Below the pieces are notes generated by a model, which was given only the letters and a program-made list of their open reading frames with translations, searched no databases and had not been told where the DNA came from. A stretch of 64,000 nucleotides of DNA, from the NCBI GenBank assembly GCA_963707875.1, contig CAVPRU010000003.1:124001-188000 (forward strand). The letters run 5' to 3'. Shown here in pieces: positions 8,808 through 17,548 of this stretch; the stretch's first letter is position 1, and every line of letters starts with the position of its first letter. The stretch is from SZUA-320 sp963707875 (GTDB taxonomy: Bacteria > Gemmatimonadota > Gemmatimonadetes > Gemmatimonadales > GWC2-71-9). The translations under genes and the position numbers were made by a program.

Positions 8808-9094
8808 CCCCCGTCACTGGCCTCCCTGGCGGGACGCGGCTGACGGTGCATGTGCAGCCTCGTGCGGCCCGAACCGAGGTAGTCGGGCTGCATGGCGACG
8901 CCATCAAGATCCGGCTCCAGGCTCCTCCGGTGGACGGTGCAGCCAATCAGGCGCTCTGCCAGTTCGTCGCGGAGCGCCTGGGTCTGCCCGCACGGACCAT
9001 TGAACTCCTGTCGGGAACCACCAGCCGGCGGAAGGTCCTGTGGGTGGAGGGAGCCACCCCGGAAGAGGTGCTCGCCGGCTTCGGGCTGGCGTGA
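8804..9094 (+). CDS. DUF167 (YggU) family protein
   Basis: A 96-residue cytosolic protein of the YggU family with the landmarks VHVQPRAARTEVVG, IKIRLQAPPVDGAAN and LLSGTTSRRKVL. The fold is a small alpha/beta domain of unknown biochemical role. The ATG overlaps the YggT stop, and YggT-YggU adjacency is widespread in bacteria, which supports both calls. Confidence 0.88.
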   Translation: MTPVTGLPGGTRLTVHVQPRAARTEVVGLHGDAIKIRLQAPPVDGAANQALCQFVAERLGLPARTIELLSGTTSRRKVLWVEGATPEEVLAGFGLA

Positions 9095-9119
9095 GGATTG
9101 CACGACGGTTACCCTTAGT

Positions 9120-9146
9120 CACAAATTCGAATCGTGGTGATTTGTG
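9120..9146. repeat. Inverted repeat CACAAAT-N13-ATTTGTG
   Basis: Two perfect seven-base arms flank 13 bases between DUF167 and metH. The spacing suits a dimeric repressor or activator site better than a terminator hairpin, because the loop is long and no T-run follows. It is upstream of the metH promoter region. Confidence 0.5.
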
Positions 9147-9159
9147 CTGCTTGCGGCCA

Positions 9160-9178
9160 CGCTAAACAAACGCTAAAC
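9160..9178 (+). promoter_or_regulatory. Tandem repeat CGCTAAAC, 11-base period
   Basis: Two identical CGCTAAAC octamers are separated by AAA, giving a period of 11 bases, one DNA turn. They end 18 bases before the TAGCTT hexamer, that is at the -35 position. This arrangement is typical of tandem activator half-sites such as those of PhoB/OmpR-type regulators. The regulator is unknown. Confidence 0.45.
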
Positions 9179-9196
9179 CGCCGCCCGGGGCCGTTT

Positions 9197-9202
9197 TAGC
9201 TT
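9197..9202 (+). promoter_or_regulatory. Putative metH -10 element TAGCTT
   Basis: The hexamer lies 26 bases before the GTG start of metH, with a GGAGA ribosome site in between. It matches the TAnnTT pattern found elsewhere in the window. No SAM or cobalamin riboswitch is recognisable in this leader. Confidence 0.4.
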
Positions 9203-9228
9203 CGGGCTTTTGTCGTTCTGGAGACCTG

Positions 9229-12200
9229 GTGACCCCACTCCCTGCTCGTCCCACCGACCCTGCCGCCAGGCGCGCCTGGCGGCTTGCCGCGTTGCCAGGC
9301 CTGATGGCCGAGCGGATTCTGCTGCTGGACGGCGGGATGGGAACCATGATCCAGGGTCACCGGCTTATCGAGGCCGACTATCGGGGAGAGCGGTTTGCCG
9401 ACTGGCCGGTGGACCTGCGTGGCAACAACGACCTCCTGTCGATCACCCGACCACAGGTCATCGGCGGGATTCATCAGTCCTATCTCGAGGCCGGCGCCGA
9501 CATCCTCGAGACCAACACCTTCAACTCTACCTCCGTGTCGCTGGCCGACTACCGGATGGAATCCCTGGTTCCCGAGCTCAACCGGGCCGCCGCGACGCTT
9601 GCCCGGTCGGTGGCCGACAGGGCCGAGGCGCGGGATCCGACCCGTCCCCGTTATGTGGCCGGAGTCCTGGGCCCCACCAATCGAACCGCCTCGATCTCTC
9701 CGGACGTGTCGGACCCCGGGTATCGGAACGCGACCTTCGAGGGACTCCGGGCGGCCTACGCCGATGCGACCCGCGCCCTGATCGAGGGCGGCGCCGACCT
9801 GCTGCTGGTGGAGACGGTCTTCGACACGCTCAACGCCAAGGCGGCCCTCTACGCCGTCGCGGAGACCATGGAGGCAATGGAGATCCGGCTGCCGGTGATG
9901 ATCAGCGGGACCATCACCGACCTGAGTGGCCGGACCCTCTCCGGCCAGACGGTCGAGGCCTTCTGGTACTCGGTTTCCCATGCAAATCCCCTCTCCATCG
10001 GGCTCAACTGCGCCCTCGGGGCGGATACCATGGCGCCGTTTGTCCGGGACCTGTCGCGGGCCGCCCCGATCGCGGTGAGTGCCCACCCCAACGCCGGCCT
10101 GCCCAACGAGTTCGGCGAGTACGACCACACTCCGGAGCACATGGCGGAGGTGCTGGGCGACCTGGCGCGGAGCGGAGCGCTCAACATTGTGGGGGGCTGT
10201 TGCGGCACCACACCCGATCACATCCGGGCCCTGGCCGCTGCCGTCAAGGGTCTCCCTCCCCGGCGGGCCCCCGAAATTTCGCCTCGCTGCCGGCTCAGCG
10301 GGCTGGAACCACTGGTTATCAGCCCCCAGTCGAACTTCGTCAATGTCGGGGAGCGGACCAACGTCACGGGGTCCCGGCAGTTCGCCCGGCTGATTCGCGA
10401 GGGCCGCTACGGCGAGGCCGTCGAGGTCGCCCGCCACCAGGTGGAGAACGGGGCCCAGATCATCGACGTCAACATGGACGAGGGGCTGCTCGACTCCGAG
10501 CAGGCGATGACCGGGTTCCTCAACCTGCTCGCCGCCGAGCCCGCCATCAGCCGGGTGCCCGTGATGGTGGATTCATCGAAGTGGTCGGTGATCGAGGCCG
10601 GGCTCCGCTGCCTGCAGGGCAAGGGCGTGGTCAACTCGGTCAGCTTGAAGGAGGGCGAAGCCGAGTTCCTCCGGCAGGCTCGACTGGTTCGGCGCTACGG
10701 GGCTGCGGTAATCGTCATGGCGTTTGATGAGCAGGGCCAGGCCGACCGGGCCGATCGACGGGTGGCGATCGCCCGTCGGGCCTACCGGCTGCTGACCGAA
10801 CAGGCCGGCTTCCCCCCCGAGGACATCATCTTCGACCCCAATATCTTCGCGATCGGAACGGGAATCGAGGAGCACGCCAACTACGCCGTCGAGTTCTTCG
10901 AGGCGACCCGCCAGATCAAGGCGGCCCTGCCCGGCACGCTGGTGAGCGGTGGGGTGAGCAACGTCTCGTTCGCGTTCCGGGGGCATGACCCGGTCCGGGA
11001 GGCAATGCACACCGTCTTCCTGTATCACGGGATTCAGGCCGGGATGGACATGGGGATCGTCAATGCCGGTCAGCTGGCGGTCTATGACGACATCCCCACC
11101 GAGCTGCGGGAGCTGGTGGAGGATGTGGTCCTCAATCGCCGGCCCGATGCCACCGAACGGCTCCTGGCAAACCTCGCCGGCTGGGAGGGACAGGCCCGTC
11201 CCGAGGCGGAGCGGGACGCCTGGCGGAAACTGCCGGTATCCGAACGACTGACCCATGCCCTGGTGGAAGGACTCGACAGCTGGATCGAGGCGGACACCGA
11301 GGAGGCCCGGCTGGCCGCGGCCCGGCCGATCGATGTCATCGAGGGACCACTGATGGACGGGATGAACGTGGTCGGCGACCTGTTCGGCTCGGGCCGGATG
11401 TTCCTCCCGCAGGTGGTCAAGAGTGCCAGGGTGATGAAGAAGGCGGTGGCCTGCCTGATCCCATACATCGAGGCGGAACGCACCGAGGCGGGGCCCAGGA
11501 CGAACGGCCGGATTCTGATGGCCACCGTCAAGGGCGATGTGCACGATATCGGGAAGAACATTGTGGGTGTGGTCCTCCAGTGCAACAACTATGAGGTCAT
11601 CGACCTGGGGGTCATGGTCCCGGCCGCCACCATCCTCGACCGGGCCCGGAAGGAGGGGGTGGATCTGATCGGGTTGAGCGGCCTGATCACCCCCTCGCTG
11701 GAGGAGATGACCGTCCTGGCCAGCGAACTCGAACGGGCCGGATTCACGACGCCCCTGCTGATCGGCGGCGCGACGACGTCCCGGACCCATACCGCCGTCC
11801 GGATCGCTCCGGTGTACTCGGGGCCGGTGGTGCACGTGCTCGATGCCTCCCGGGCGGTCGGCGTTGCGTCGAAGCTGCTGGGGGAGCAGCGGGACGGCTT
11901 TCTGGCGGAGATTCGCGGGGAGTACCAGACGATTCGCCAGGATCGTGAAGCCCGGACCGCCGGGGATCGGCTGACCTCCTTCGAGCAGGCTCGCGGGAAT
12001 CGGCTGGTTCCCGACTGGACCGCTACTCCGGCGGCCCCCCCGAGCTTCCTGGGCGCCCGGACGCTGGATGAGTACCCCCTGGCTGAGCTGGCGGAGCAGA
12101 TTGACTGGACGCCCTTCTTCCAGACCTGGGAGCTCAAGGGACGCTTCCCGGAAATCCTGGACGACCCCGCCACCGGCCCGGTCGCTCGCTCCCTGTATGA

Positions 12201-12951
12201 CGATGCCCGGCGGTTGCTCGACCGGATCGTGAACCAGGGCCTGCTCCGGGCCCGAGCGGCCTTCGGGTTCTGGCCGGCGGCCACAGTGGGCGAGGACATT
12301 GTCCTGTTCATCGATGAGACCCGCCAGCGGCCCGCCGGGGTGGTCCACTGCCTCCGCCAGCAGATGACCAGAGGGGACACCCGGTTCAATCTCTCACTGG
12401 CTGACTTCGTGGCGCCCCGGGAGGCGGAGGTCGCTGATCATCTCGGCCTCTTTGCGGTCTCGACCGGGGAGGGACTCGATCGGCTCGTCACCGAGGCGGA
12501 GGCCACCCATGATGACTACAACGCCATTCTGGCCAAGGCTCTCGCCGACCGGCTGGCCGAGGCCTTTGCCGAACGGCTCCACCAGCGGGTCCGGACCGAG
12601 TATTGGGGCTACGCGCCCGCGGAACACCTGGCCAATGAAGATCTGATTCGGGAGCAGTACCAGGGGATCCGGCCGGCGCCGGGCTATCCGGCCTGTCCGG
12701 ACCACACCGAGAAGGGGACCATCTTCCGGCTGCTCGACGCCCCGGCCCGGGCGGGGATTACCCTGACCGAGTCGTTTGCCATGACGCCCACGGCGGCGGT
12801 GAGCGGCTACTACTTCTGGCGACCCGAGGCCCGGTATTTCGGGCTCGGGCGAATCGGCCGGGACCAGGTCGAAGACTACGCCCGCCGCAAGGGAATGGAC
12901 GTGGCCACTGCCGAACGGTGGCTGGCCCCCAACCTCGGGTACGAGAGGTAG
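9229..12951 (+). CDS. metH: Cobalamin-dependent methionine synthase
   Basis: Transfers the methyl group of 5-methyltetrahydrofolate to homocysteine through methylcobalamin. All four modules are present in 1240 residues, close to the E. coli length. Homocysteine domain, residues 20-345, with zinc cysteines in GLNCALG and GGCCGTTPDH. Pterin domain about 355-650, opening at NVGERTNVTGS. Cobalamin cap and binding domain about 660-900, with DVHDIGKN supplying the lower-axial histidine near residue 771 and SGLITPS downstream. AdoMet-binding reactivation domain about 920-1240, with RPAPGYPACPDH and ESFAMTPTAAVSGYYF. The start is GTG with GGAGA upstream. It is followed two bases later by a fused homocysteine methyltransferase/MTHFR that can provide its methyl donor. 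Confidence 0.97.
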   Translation: MTPLPARPTDPAARRAWRLAALPGLMAERILLLDGGMGTMIQGHRLIEADYRGERFADWPVDLRGNNDLLSITRPQVIGGIHQSYLEAGADILETNTFNSTSVSLADYRMESLVPELNRAAATLARSVADRAEARDPTRPRYVAGVLGPTNRTASISPDVSDPGYRNATFEGLRAAYADATRALIEGGADLLLVETVFDTLNAKAALYAVAETMEAMEIRLPVMISGTITDLSGRTLSGQTVEAFWYSVSHANPLSIGLNCALGADTMAPFVRDLSRAAPIAVSAHPNAGLPNEFGEYDHTPEHMAEVLGDLARSGALNIVGGCCGTTPDHIRALAAAVKGLPPRRAPEISPRCRLSGLEPLVISPQSNFVNVGERTNVTGSRQFARLIREGRYGEAVEVARHQVENGAQIIDVNMDEGLLDSEQAMTGFLNLLAAEPAISRVPVMVDSSKWSVIEAGLRCLQGKGVVNSVSLKEGEAEFLRQARLVRRYGAAVIVMAFDEQGQADRADRRVAIARRAYRLLTEQAGFPPEDIIFDPNIFAIGTGIEEHANYAVEFFEATRQIKAALPGTLVSGGVSNVSFAFRGHDPVREAMHTVFLYHGIQAGMDMGIVNAGQLAVYDDIPTELRELVEDVVLNRRPDATERLLANLAGWEGQARPEAERDAWRKLPVSERLTHALVEGLDSWIEADTEEARLAAARPIDVIEGPLMDGMNVVGDLFGSGRMFLPQVVKSARVMKKAVACLIPYIEAERTEAGPRTNGRILMATVKGDVHDIGKNIVGVVLQCNNYEVIDLGVMVPAATILDRARKEGVDLIGLSGLITPSLEEMTVLASELERAGFTTPLLIGGATTSRTHTAVRIAPVYSGPVVHVLDASRAVGVASKLLGEQRDGFLAEIRGEYQTIRQDREARTAGDRLTSFEQARGNRLVPDWTATPAAPPSFLGARTLDEYPLAELAEQIDWTPFFQTWELKGRFPEILDDPATGPVARSLYDDARRLLDRIVNQGLLRARAAFGFWPAATVGEDIVLFIDETRQRPAGVVHCLRQQMTRGDTRFNLSLADFVAPREAEVADHLGLFAVSTGEGLDRLVTEAEATHDDYNAILAKALADRLAEAFAERLHQRVRTEYWGYAPAEHLANEDLIREQYQGIRPAPGYPACPDHTEKGTIFRLLDAPARAGITLTESFAMTPTAAVSGYYFWRPEARYFGLGRIGRDQVEDYARRKGMDVATAERWLAPNLGYER

Positions 12952-12953
12952 CG

Positions 12954-14780
12954 ATGCCGACCCTGCGTGATCTGCTGGCCGATGGCCGGGTCCATGTCCT
13001 CGACGGGGCGATGGGCACGGTGCTCTACGGTAAAGGTGCGTTCCTCAACGTCTGCTACGACGAGCTCAACCTCAAGCAGCCCGACCTGATCCGTGGGGTT
13101 CACCGCGAGTACCTGCGGGCGGGGGCGGAGATTCTGGAGACCAACACCTTTGGCGCCAACCCCCACAAGCTGGCCCAGTATGGTCTGGCGGCCGACACCG
13201 TCGAGATCAACCGGGTCGCGGCCCGGCTGGCCCGGGAAGTGGCGGGCGATCGGGCTTCCGTGGCGGGGGCGATCGGCCCGCTCGGCATCCGGATCGAACC
13301 GTTCGGGAAGACCAGTGTGGACGAGGCGCGGGACGCCTTCGCGCTCCAGGTGCAGGGGCTCCTGGCCGGCGGCGTGGACGGTTTCATCCTGGAGACCTTC
13401 AGCGACCTGAACGAACTGGAGGCCGCGCTCCGGGCGGTGCGTGCCCTGTGTGACCTCCCGATCATCGCGCAGCTGACCATCGGGTCCGATGGCCGGACCG
13501 GGTACGGCACCGCCCCCGAGGCGTTCGGCCCGGCCCTGGAGGCAATGGGGGCCGACGTGATCGGGATCAACTGTTCGGTGGGCCCTCAGGGGGTTCTCGA
13601 AGCGATCGAGCAGCTGGCGCAGGTGACCTCGCTGCCCCTCTCGGCGGTACCCAACGCCGGGCTGCCTCGGGAGGTGGGTGACCGCAAGATGTACGTGACA
13701 TCCCCCGAGTACATGGCCAGTTACGCCCGGCGGATGGTGGAAGCCGGGGCGCGATTCGTCGGGGGGTGCTGTGGCACCACTCCGGACCACATCAAGGCCA
13801 TCGTCGGATTCGTCCAGTCGGTCACCCCCCGCCATGTCCCGGTCGAGTCCACCGCGGAGCACCGGGTGCCCGGGGTCACACCGGTGCCGCTGGCGGAGCG
13901 GTCGGGGCTGGGCGCCCGGATCGCGTCCGGGGAGTGGGTGACCACAGTGGAGATCGTTCCGCCCAAGGGCGTCGACCCGACGGCAATGTTCGAGCAGTGC
14001 CGGGCCCTCAAAGCGGCGGGGGTCCACGCCGTCAACGTCCCCGATGGCCCCAGGGCGCAGAGCCGGATGGGCGCGTTGCTCTCCGCCCTGATGATCGAGC
14101 GCGAGGTGGGGCTTGAGACGGTGATCCACTACTGCTGCCGCGATCGCAACCTGCTCGGCATGCTGAGCGACCTGCTCGGCGCCTCGGCGGCCGGTCTTCG
14201 GAACCTGTTGCTGATTACCGGTGATCCGCCCAAGATGGGGCCCTACCCCGATGCCACAGCAGTCTTTGACATCGACAGCATCGGGCTCACCAACCTGGTG
14301 TCCCGGCTCAATCGCGGACTCGACCCGGGCCACAATGCGATCGGAGCACCAACCCGGTTCGTGGTAGGGGTGGGGGTCAATCCGACCGCGCCCGACCTGG
14401 ACCGGGAACTGGCGCGATTCGCCTGGAAGCTCGAGGCCGGGGCGGAGTTCGCCGTCACCCAGCCGGTGTTCGATCTGGACCAGTTCGATCGCTTCCTCAC
14501 TCGGGTCGAGCCGCACGGCGTGCCGATCATTGCCGGGATCTGGCCCCTGGTATCACTCCGGAATGCGGAATTTCTCGCCAACGAGGTGCCCGGCGTCACC
14601 GTCCCTGAGGCCATCCTCGCCAGGATGCGCCGGGCGAGCGACGGGGGACGCGAACAGGCCCTTGCGGAAGGGGTGACCATCGCCCGGGAGATGCTGGACG
14701 CGGTCCGGCTCCGGGTCCGGGGGGCCCAGGTCTCCGCTCCGCTGGGGCGGGTACCGGTCGCGCTCGAGGTGCTTGTCTGA
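12954..14780 (+). CDS. Fused homocysteine S-methyltransferase / methylenetetrahydrofolate reductase
   Basis: A 608-residue two-domain protein like Bacillus YitJ. The N-terminal domain (1-300) is a homocysteine S-methyltransferase with the zinc-binding cysteine pair in GGCCGTTPDHI near residue 271 and an upstream cysteine in GINCSVG. The C-terminal domain (about 320-600) is an FAD-dependent 5,10-methylenetetrahydrofolate reductase, recognised by TVEIVPPKG, LLLITGDPPKMGPYPDATAVFDIDS and FAVTQPVFD. Together with metH it forms a short unit for making methyl-THF and methionine. The ATG with GAGAGG upstream was preferred over an in-frame ATG 36 bases earlier that lies inside metH. Confidence 0.93.
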   Translation: MPTLRDLLADGRVHVLDGAMGTVLYGKGAFLNVCYDELNLKQPDLIRGVHREYLRAGAEILETNTFGANPHKLAQYGLAADTVEINRVAARLAREVAGDRASVAGAIGPLGIRIEPFGKTSVDEARDAFALQVQGLLAGGVDGFILETFSDLNELEAALRAVRALCDLPIIAQLTIGSDGRTGYGTAPEAFGPALEAMGADVIGINCSVGPQGVLEAIEQLAQVTSLPLSAVPNAGLPREVGDRKMYVTSPEYMASYARRMVEAGARFVGGCCGTTPDHIKAIVGFVQSVTPRHVPVESTAEHRVPGVTPVPLAERSGLGARIASGEWVTTVEIVPPKGVDPTAMFEQCRALKAAGVHAVNVPDGPRAQSRMGALLSALMIEREVGLETVIHYCCRDRNLLGMLSDLLGASAAGLRNLLLITGDPPKMGPYPDATAVFDIDSIGLTNLVSRLNRGLDPGHNAIGAPTRFVVGVGVNPTAPDLDRELARFAWKLEAGAEFAVTQPVFDLDQFDRFLTRVEPHGVPIIAGIWPLVSLRNAEFLANEVPGVTVPEAILARMRRASDGGREQALAEGVTIAREMLDAVRLRVRGAQVSAPLGRVPVALEVLV

Positions 14781-14802
14781 AGCGGGAACCGGTCCTGATG
14801 CT

Positions 14803-14808
14803 TATTTT
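14803..14808 (+). promoter_or_regulatory. Putative -10 element TATTTT
   Basis: TATTTTGG stands 41 bases before the acyl-CoA dehydrogenase ATG in an otherwise GC-rich gap; TAGGAG near the ATG is the ribosome site. It fits the TAnnTT pattern. Confidence 0.4.
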
Positions 14809-14849
14809 GGGGGAGAATCCTGAACCGATTCCAGCCCGTAGGAGTCCGA

Positions 14850-16013
14850 ATGACCGAGATTGCCACCAGCCCTCAGCCGCTGACCGTCCTGTCCGAAGAA
14901 GAGGGGATGTTCCGCGAGGCGGTACGCGAGTTTGCCCAGACGGAGATCAAGCCTCATGTCGAGGCGATGGATGAGGCCGGGAAGTTTCGCCCCGAGCTGA
15001 TCCGCCAGTTCTTCGAGATGGGCCTCATGGGGATCGAGGTCCCGGAGCAATATGGTGGTGCGGGGGGGTCGATCTTCCTCACCGGCCTGGCGATCGAGGA
15101 ACTGGCGCGGGTGGATGCCTCGGCGGCGATCTACGTGGACGTGCAGAACACCCTGGTCAACAACGTCTTCCTCCGCTGGGCCTCTGACGAGCAGAAGGCC
15201 GCGTGGCTGCCCCGGATGTCCACCGAGCTGCTGGGTGCGTTTGCCCTGTCCGAGCCGGGGAGCGGGAGCGACGCCTTCGCCCTGACCTGCAAGGCGGAAG
15301 ACCAGGGTGATCACTGGGCCCTGACCGGCACCAAGTTCTGGATCACCAACGGGGCCGAGGCGGATGTGTTCATCGTCTTCGCCAACGCCGACTTTTCGCA
15401 GGGCTACAAGGGAATCACCGGCATCATCGTCGAACGCGACACACCCGGGTTCGCGGTCGGCAAGAAGGAGAGCAAGCTTGGCATCCGGGCCTCCAGTACC
15501 ACCGAACTGATCCTGGAAAACTGCCAGGTCCCCAAGGCGAACACGATCGGGCCGGTGGGCAAGGGGTACAAGATCGCGATCGAGACCTTGAACGAGGGCC
15601 GGATCGGGATCGGGGCCCAGATGATCGGGATCACCAGGGGGGCGCTGGACGCCGCCATCCAGTACGTCCAGGAGCGCAAGCAGTTCGGCAAGGCGATCGC
15701 CGAGTTCCAGGGAGTTCAGTTCCAGATCGCCCAGGCGGCCACCGAGCTCGAGGCGGCCCGGCTCATGGTCTACAACGCGGCCCGGCTCAAGGACGCGGGC
15801 CAACCCTTCGCCAATGAAGCGGCCATGGCCAAGCTGTTCAGCTCCCAGGTGGCCAACCGGGTGACCGGTCTCTGCGTGGAGTTGTTTGGCGGCTATGGCT
15901 ACAGTCGGGAGTATCCGGTCGAGAAGTTCTACCGGGACGCCAAGATTGGCGCGATTTATGAGGGGACCAGCAACATGCAGTTGCAGACCATCGCCAAGAT
16001 GCTCCTCAAGTAA
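14850..16013 (+). CDS. Acyl-CoA dehydrogenase (short/branched-chain type)
   Basis: FAD enzyme that introduces the alpha,beta double bond into acyl-CoA and passes electrons to electron-transfer flavoprotein. The 387 residues show the standard three parts: N-terminal helices with PEQYGGAGG, the beta domain with LSEPGSGSDAF and KFWITNGAEAD, and the C-terminal helices with RKQFGKAIAEFQ and the IYEGTSNMQ motif whose glutamate (about 369) is the catalytic base. Position of that glutamate assigns it to the short- or 2-methyl-branched-chain group rather than isovaleryl-CoA dehydrogenase. A thiolase and a hydroxyacyl-CoA dehydrogenase occur at the far end of the window but not in this unit. Confidence 0.92.
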   Translation: MTEIATSPQPLTVLSEEEGMFREAVREFAQTEIKPHVEAMDEAGKFRPELIRQFFEMGLMGIEVPEQYGGAGGSIFLTGLAIEELARVDASAAIYVDVQNTLVNNVFLRWASDEQKAAWLPRMSTELLGAFALSEPGSGSDAFALTCKAEDQGDHWALTGTKFWITNGAEADVFIVFANADFSQGYKGITGIIVERDTPGFAVGKKESKLGIRASSTTELILENCQVPKANTIGPVGKGYKIAIETLNEGRIGIGAQMIGITRGALDAAIQYVQERKQFGKAIAEFQGVQFQIAQAATELEAARLMVYNAARLKDAGQPFANEAAMAKLFSSQVANRVTGLCVELFGGYGYSREYPVEKFYRDAKIGAIYEGTSNMQLQTIAKMLLK

Positions 16014-16039
16014 TCACGGAGGATTCGGTCATTCCCTTG

Positions 16040-17545
16040 ATGTGGCGCCGTTTCCGGGGTCTCGCCTTCGCGTTGCTGGTCCTGGCCCTGGCCGGGACTG
16101 CTACGCTTTCTGCCCAGCAGAAGACGGCAACTCCTGCCACCCTGCAATCCCAGCTGGACGACTGGTTCCGCCGGGCGGCCCGGGCGGCACCTGGCCAATG
16201 GGGGGTGGCTGTCGGGGACGAGACCGGCCGGCTGCTCTGGAGTGTCAACGCCACGCTGTCCCTGATTCCCGCCTCCACCGTCAAGCTGTTCACCACCGGG
16301 TTTGCCCGAACCGTCCTTGGCCCCGAAGCCCGGCAGGTCACTCGGGTGGTGGGCACCGGATACGCCGACCCCGAATCCGGGACCTGGATTGGGAGCTGGG
16401 CGCTGGAGCTCAACGGCGACGCGACCCTTGAGCGCCCCAGCCGTTCGGGGCCGATGCTCCGGGACCTGGCCGCCCAGCTGGCCGGCCAGGGCGTCCGCCG
16501 GCTGCTGGGGCCGCTCACACTCCAGAGCGGATCGGGCGACGCCGAGAGTTCCTTTCCGAGTGTCTGGGCCAGTCGTCATCAGGGGCGGAGCTTTGCGCCG
16601 CTGATCGGGGCGGTCATGCTCAATGAAGGGTTGATCGGCTTCAACCTCGCCCCCGGCAAGGTCGGCCAGGCGCCGTATGTCTCCGCCTCGTCGCCAGAGG
16701 GACTCGAAAATTTGGTGACCGTCACCGCCAAGACCGTCACCGGCCGCCGCGATCGGCTGCGAATCAGCGTTGCTCCGGGCGGGAGATACCTCGTCTCCGG
16801 CACGATCGGCGCCGGCGCCCGGGTGCGCCGGTACGCCGGTACCGCGCGGAATGCGCGGGCGGTGCTTGAGGCCACCTGGCAGAGCGCGTTGCAGACCGCC
16901 GGGATCGAGTGGATTCAGACCCCAGCCCTGACCTCCGCCTCCAGCACCTTTGGCCAGCTGACGATGGCCGAAATCGTGTCGGCACCGCTCGATTCGATCG
17001 CGGCGGAGGTCAACTCCCGAAGCCTGAACATCGGGGCCGAGGCGCTGCTGCTCTGGGCGGGGGGAACGATGGCGGAGGGGGCCCGGAAACTGACCGAGCA
17101 TGTTCGGCTGGTGACCGGGGATGACATCGGCGTCCACCTGGTGGATGGCAGCGGGCTCTCCACCGACGATCGAGCCACGGCCTATACCTTCCTGAAGTAC
17201 CTGGTCCGATTCCCCTCCACCAGCCAGGGGCACAATTTCCCGCTGCTGCTGCCGGCCAATGGCGATGGCACCCTCAAGAAGCTTTCCGGAGCGGCCCTCG
17301 GCCAGGGCGTCGTCCGTGCCAAGACGGGCACGCTGAGCAACGTCTCGAGCCTGGTGGGGTACCTGGGTCACCCGGATGGCATGCTGGTGGTCTCCGTGCT
17401 GTACAACGGGGGGAGCGTCTACGCCGCCAAGCAGCAGCAGTGGGCCCTGTTCAAGGCCCTGGGGGCGCAGGGCACGCCGGTCTTCCAGGACGTCCTCAGC
17501 GAAGCGGTCCTCGGCGGCGAGGATCGGACCGTCCCACCCCGCTGA
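16040..17545 (+). CDS. dacB: D-Ala-D-Ala carboxypeptidase/endopeptidase, PBP4 (S13) type
   Basis: Periplasmic peptidoglycan enzyme that trims or cleaves cross-linked stem peptides. Signal peptide to about residue 27 (ending L-S-A-Q). The three serine-acyltransferase motifs are present: SxxK as STVK near residue 78, SxN as SLN within NSRSLNIGAE, and KTGT near residue 427. At about 500 residues it has the long insertion between the first two motifs typical of S13 enzymes. Start is uncertain: GGAGG lies too far (about 17 bases) from the ATG; a TTG one codon upstream is possible. It runs convergently into the aminotransferase gene. Confidence 0.9.
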   Translation: MWRRFRGLAFALLVLALAGTATLSAQQKTATPATLQSQLDDWFRRAARAAPGQWGVAVGDETGRLLWSVNATLSLIPASTVKLFTTGFARTVLGPEARQVTRVVGTGYADPESGTWIGSWALELNGDATLERPSRSGPMLRDLAAQLAGQGVRRLLGPLTLQSGSGDAESSFPSVWASRHQGRSFAPLIGAVMLNEGLIGFNLAPGKVGQAPYVSASSPEGLENLVTVTAKTVTGRRDRLRISVAPGGRYLVSGTIGAGARVRRYAGTARNARAVLEATWQSALQTAGIEWIQTPALTSASSTFGQLTMAEIVSAPLDSIAAEVNSRSLNIGAEALLLWAGGTMAEGARKLTEHVRLVTGDDIGVHLVDGSGLSTDDRATAYTFLKYLVRFPSTSQGHNFPLLLPANGDGTLKKLSGAALGQGVVRAKTGTLSNVSSLVGYLGHPDGMLVVSVLYNGGSVYAAKQQQWALFKALGAQGTPVFQDVLSEAVLGGEDRTVPPR

Positions 17546-17548
17546 CCG

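Noticed and set aside
16018..16040. ATT start for the PBP4 gene at nine bases from GGAGG
   Set aside because: ATT starts are very rare; the ATG nine bases further is used although its spacing is poor.
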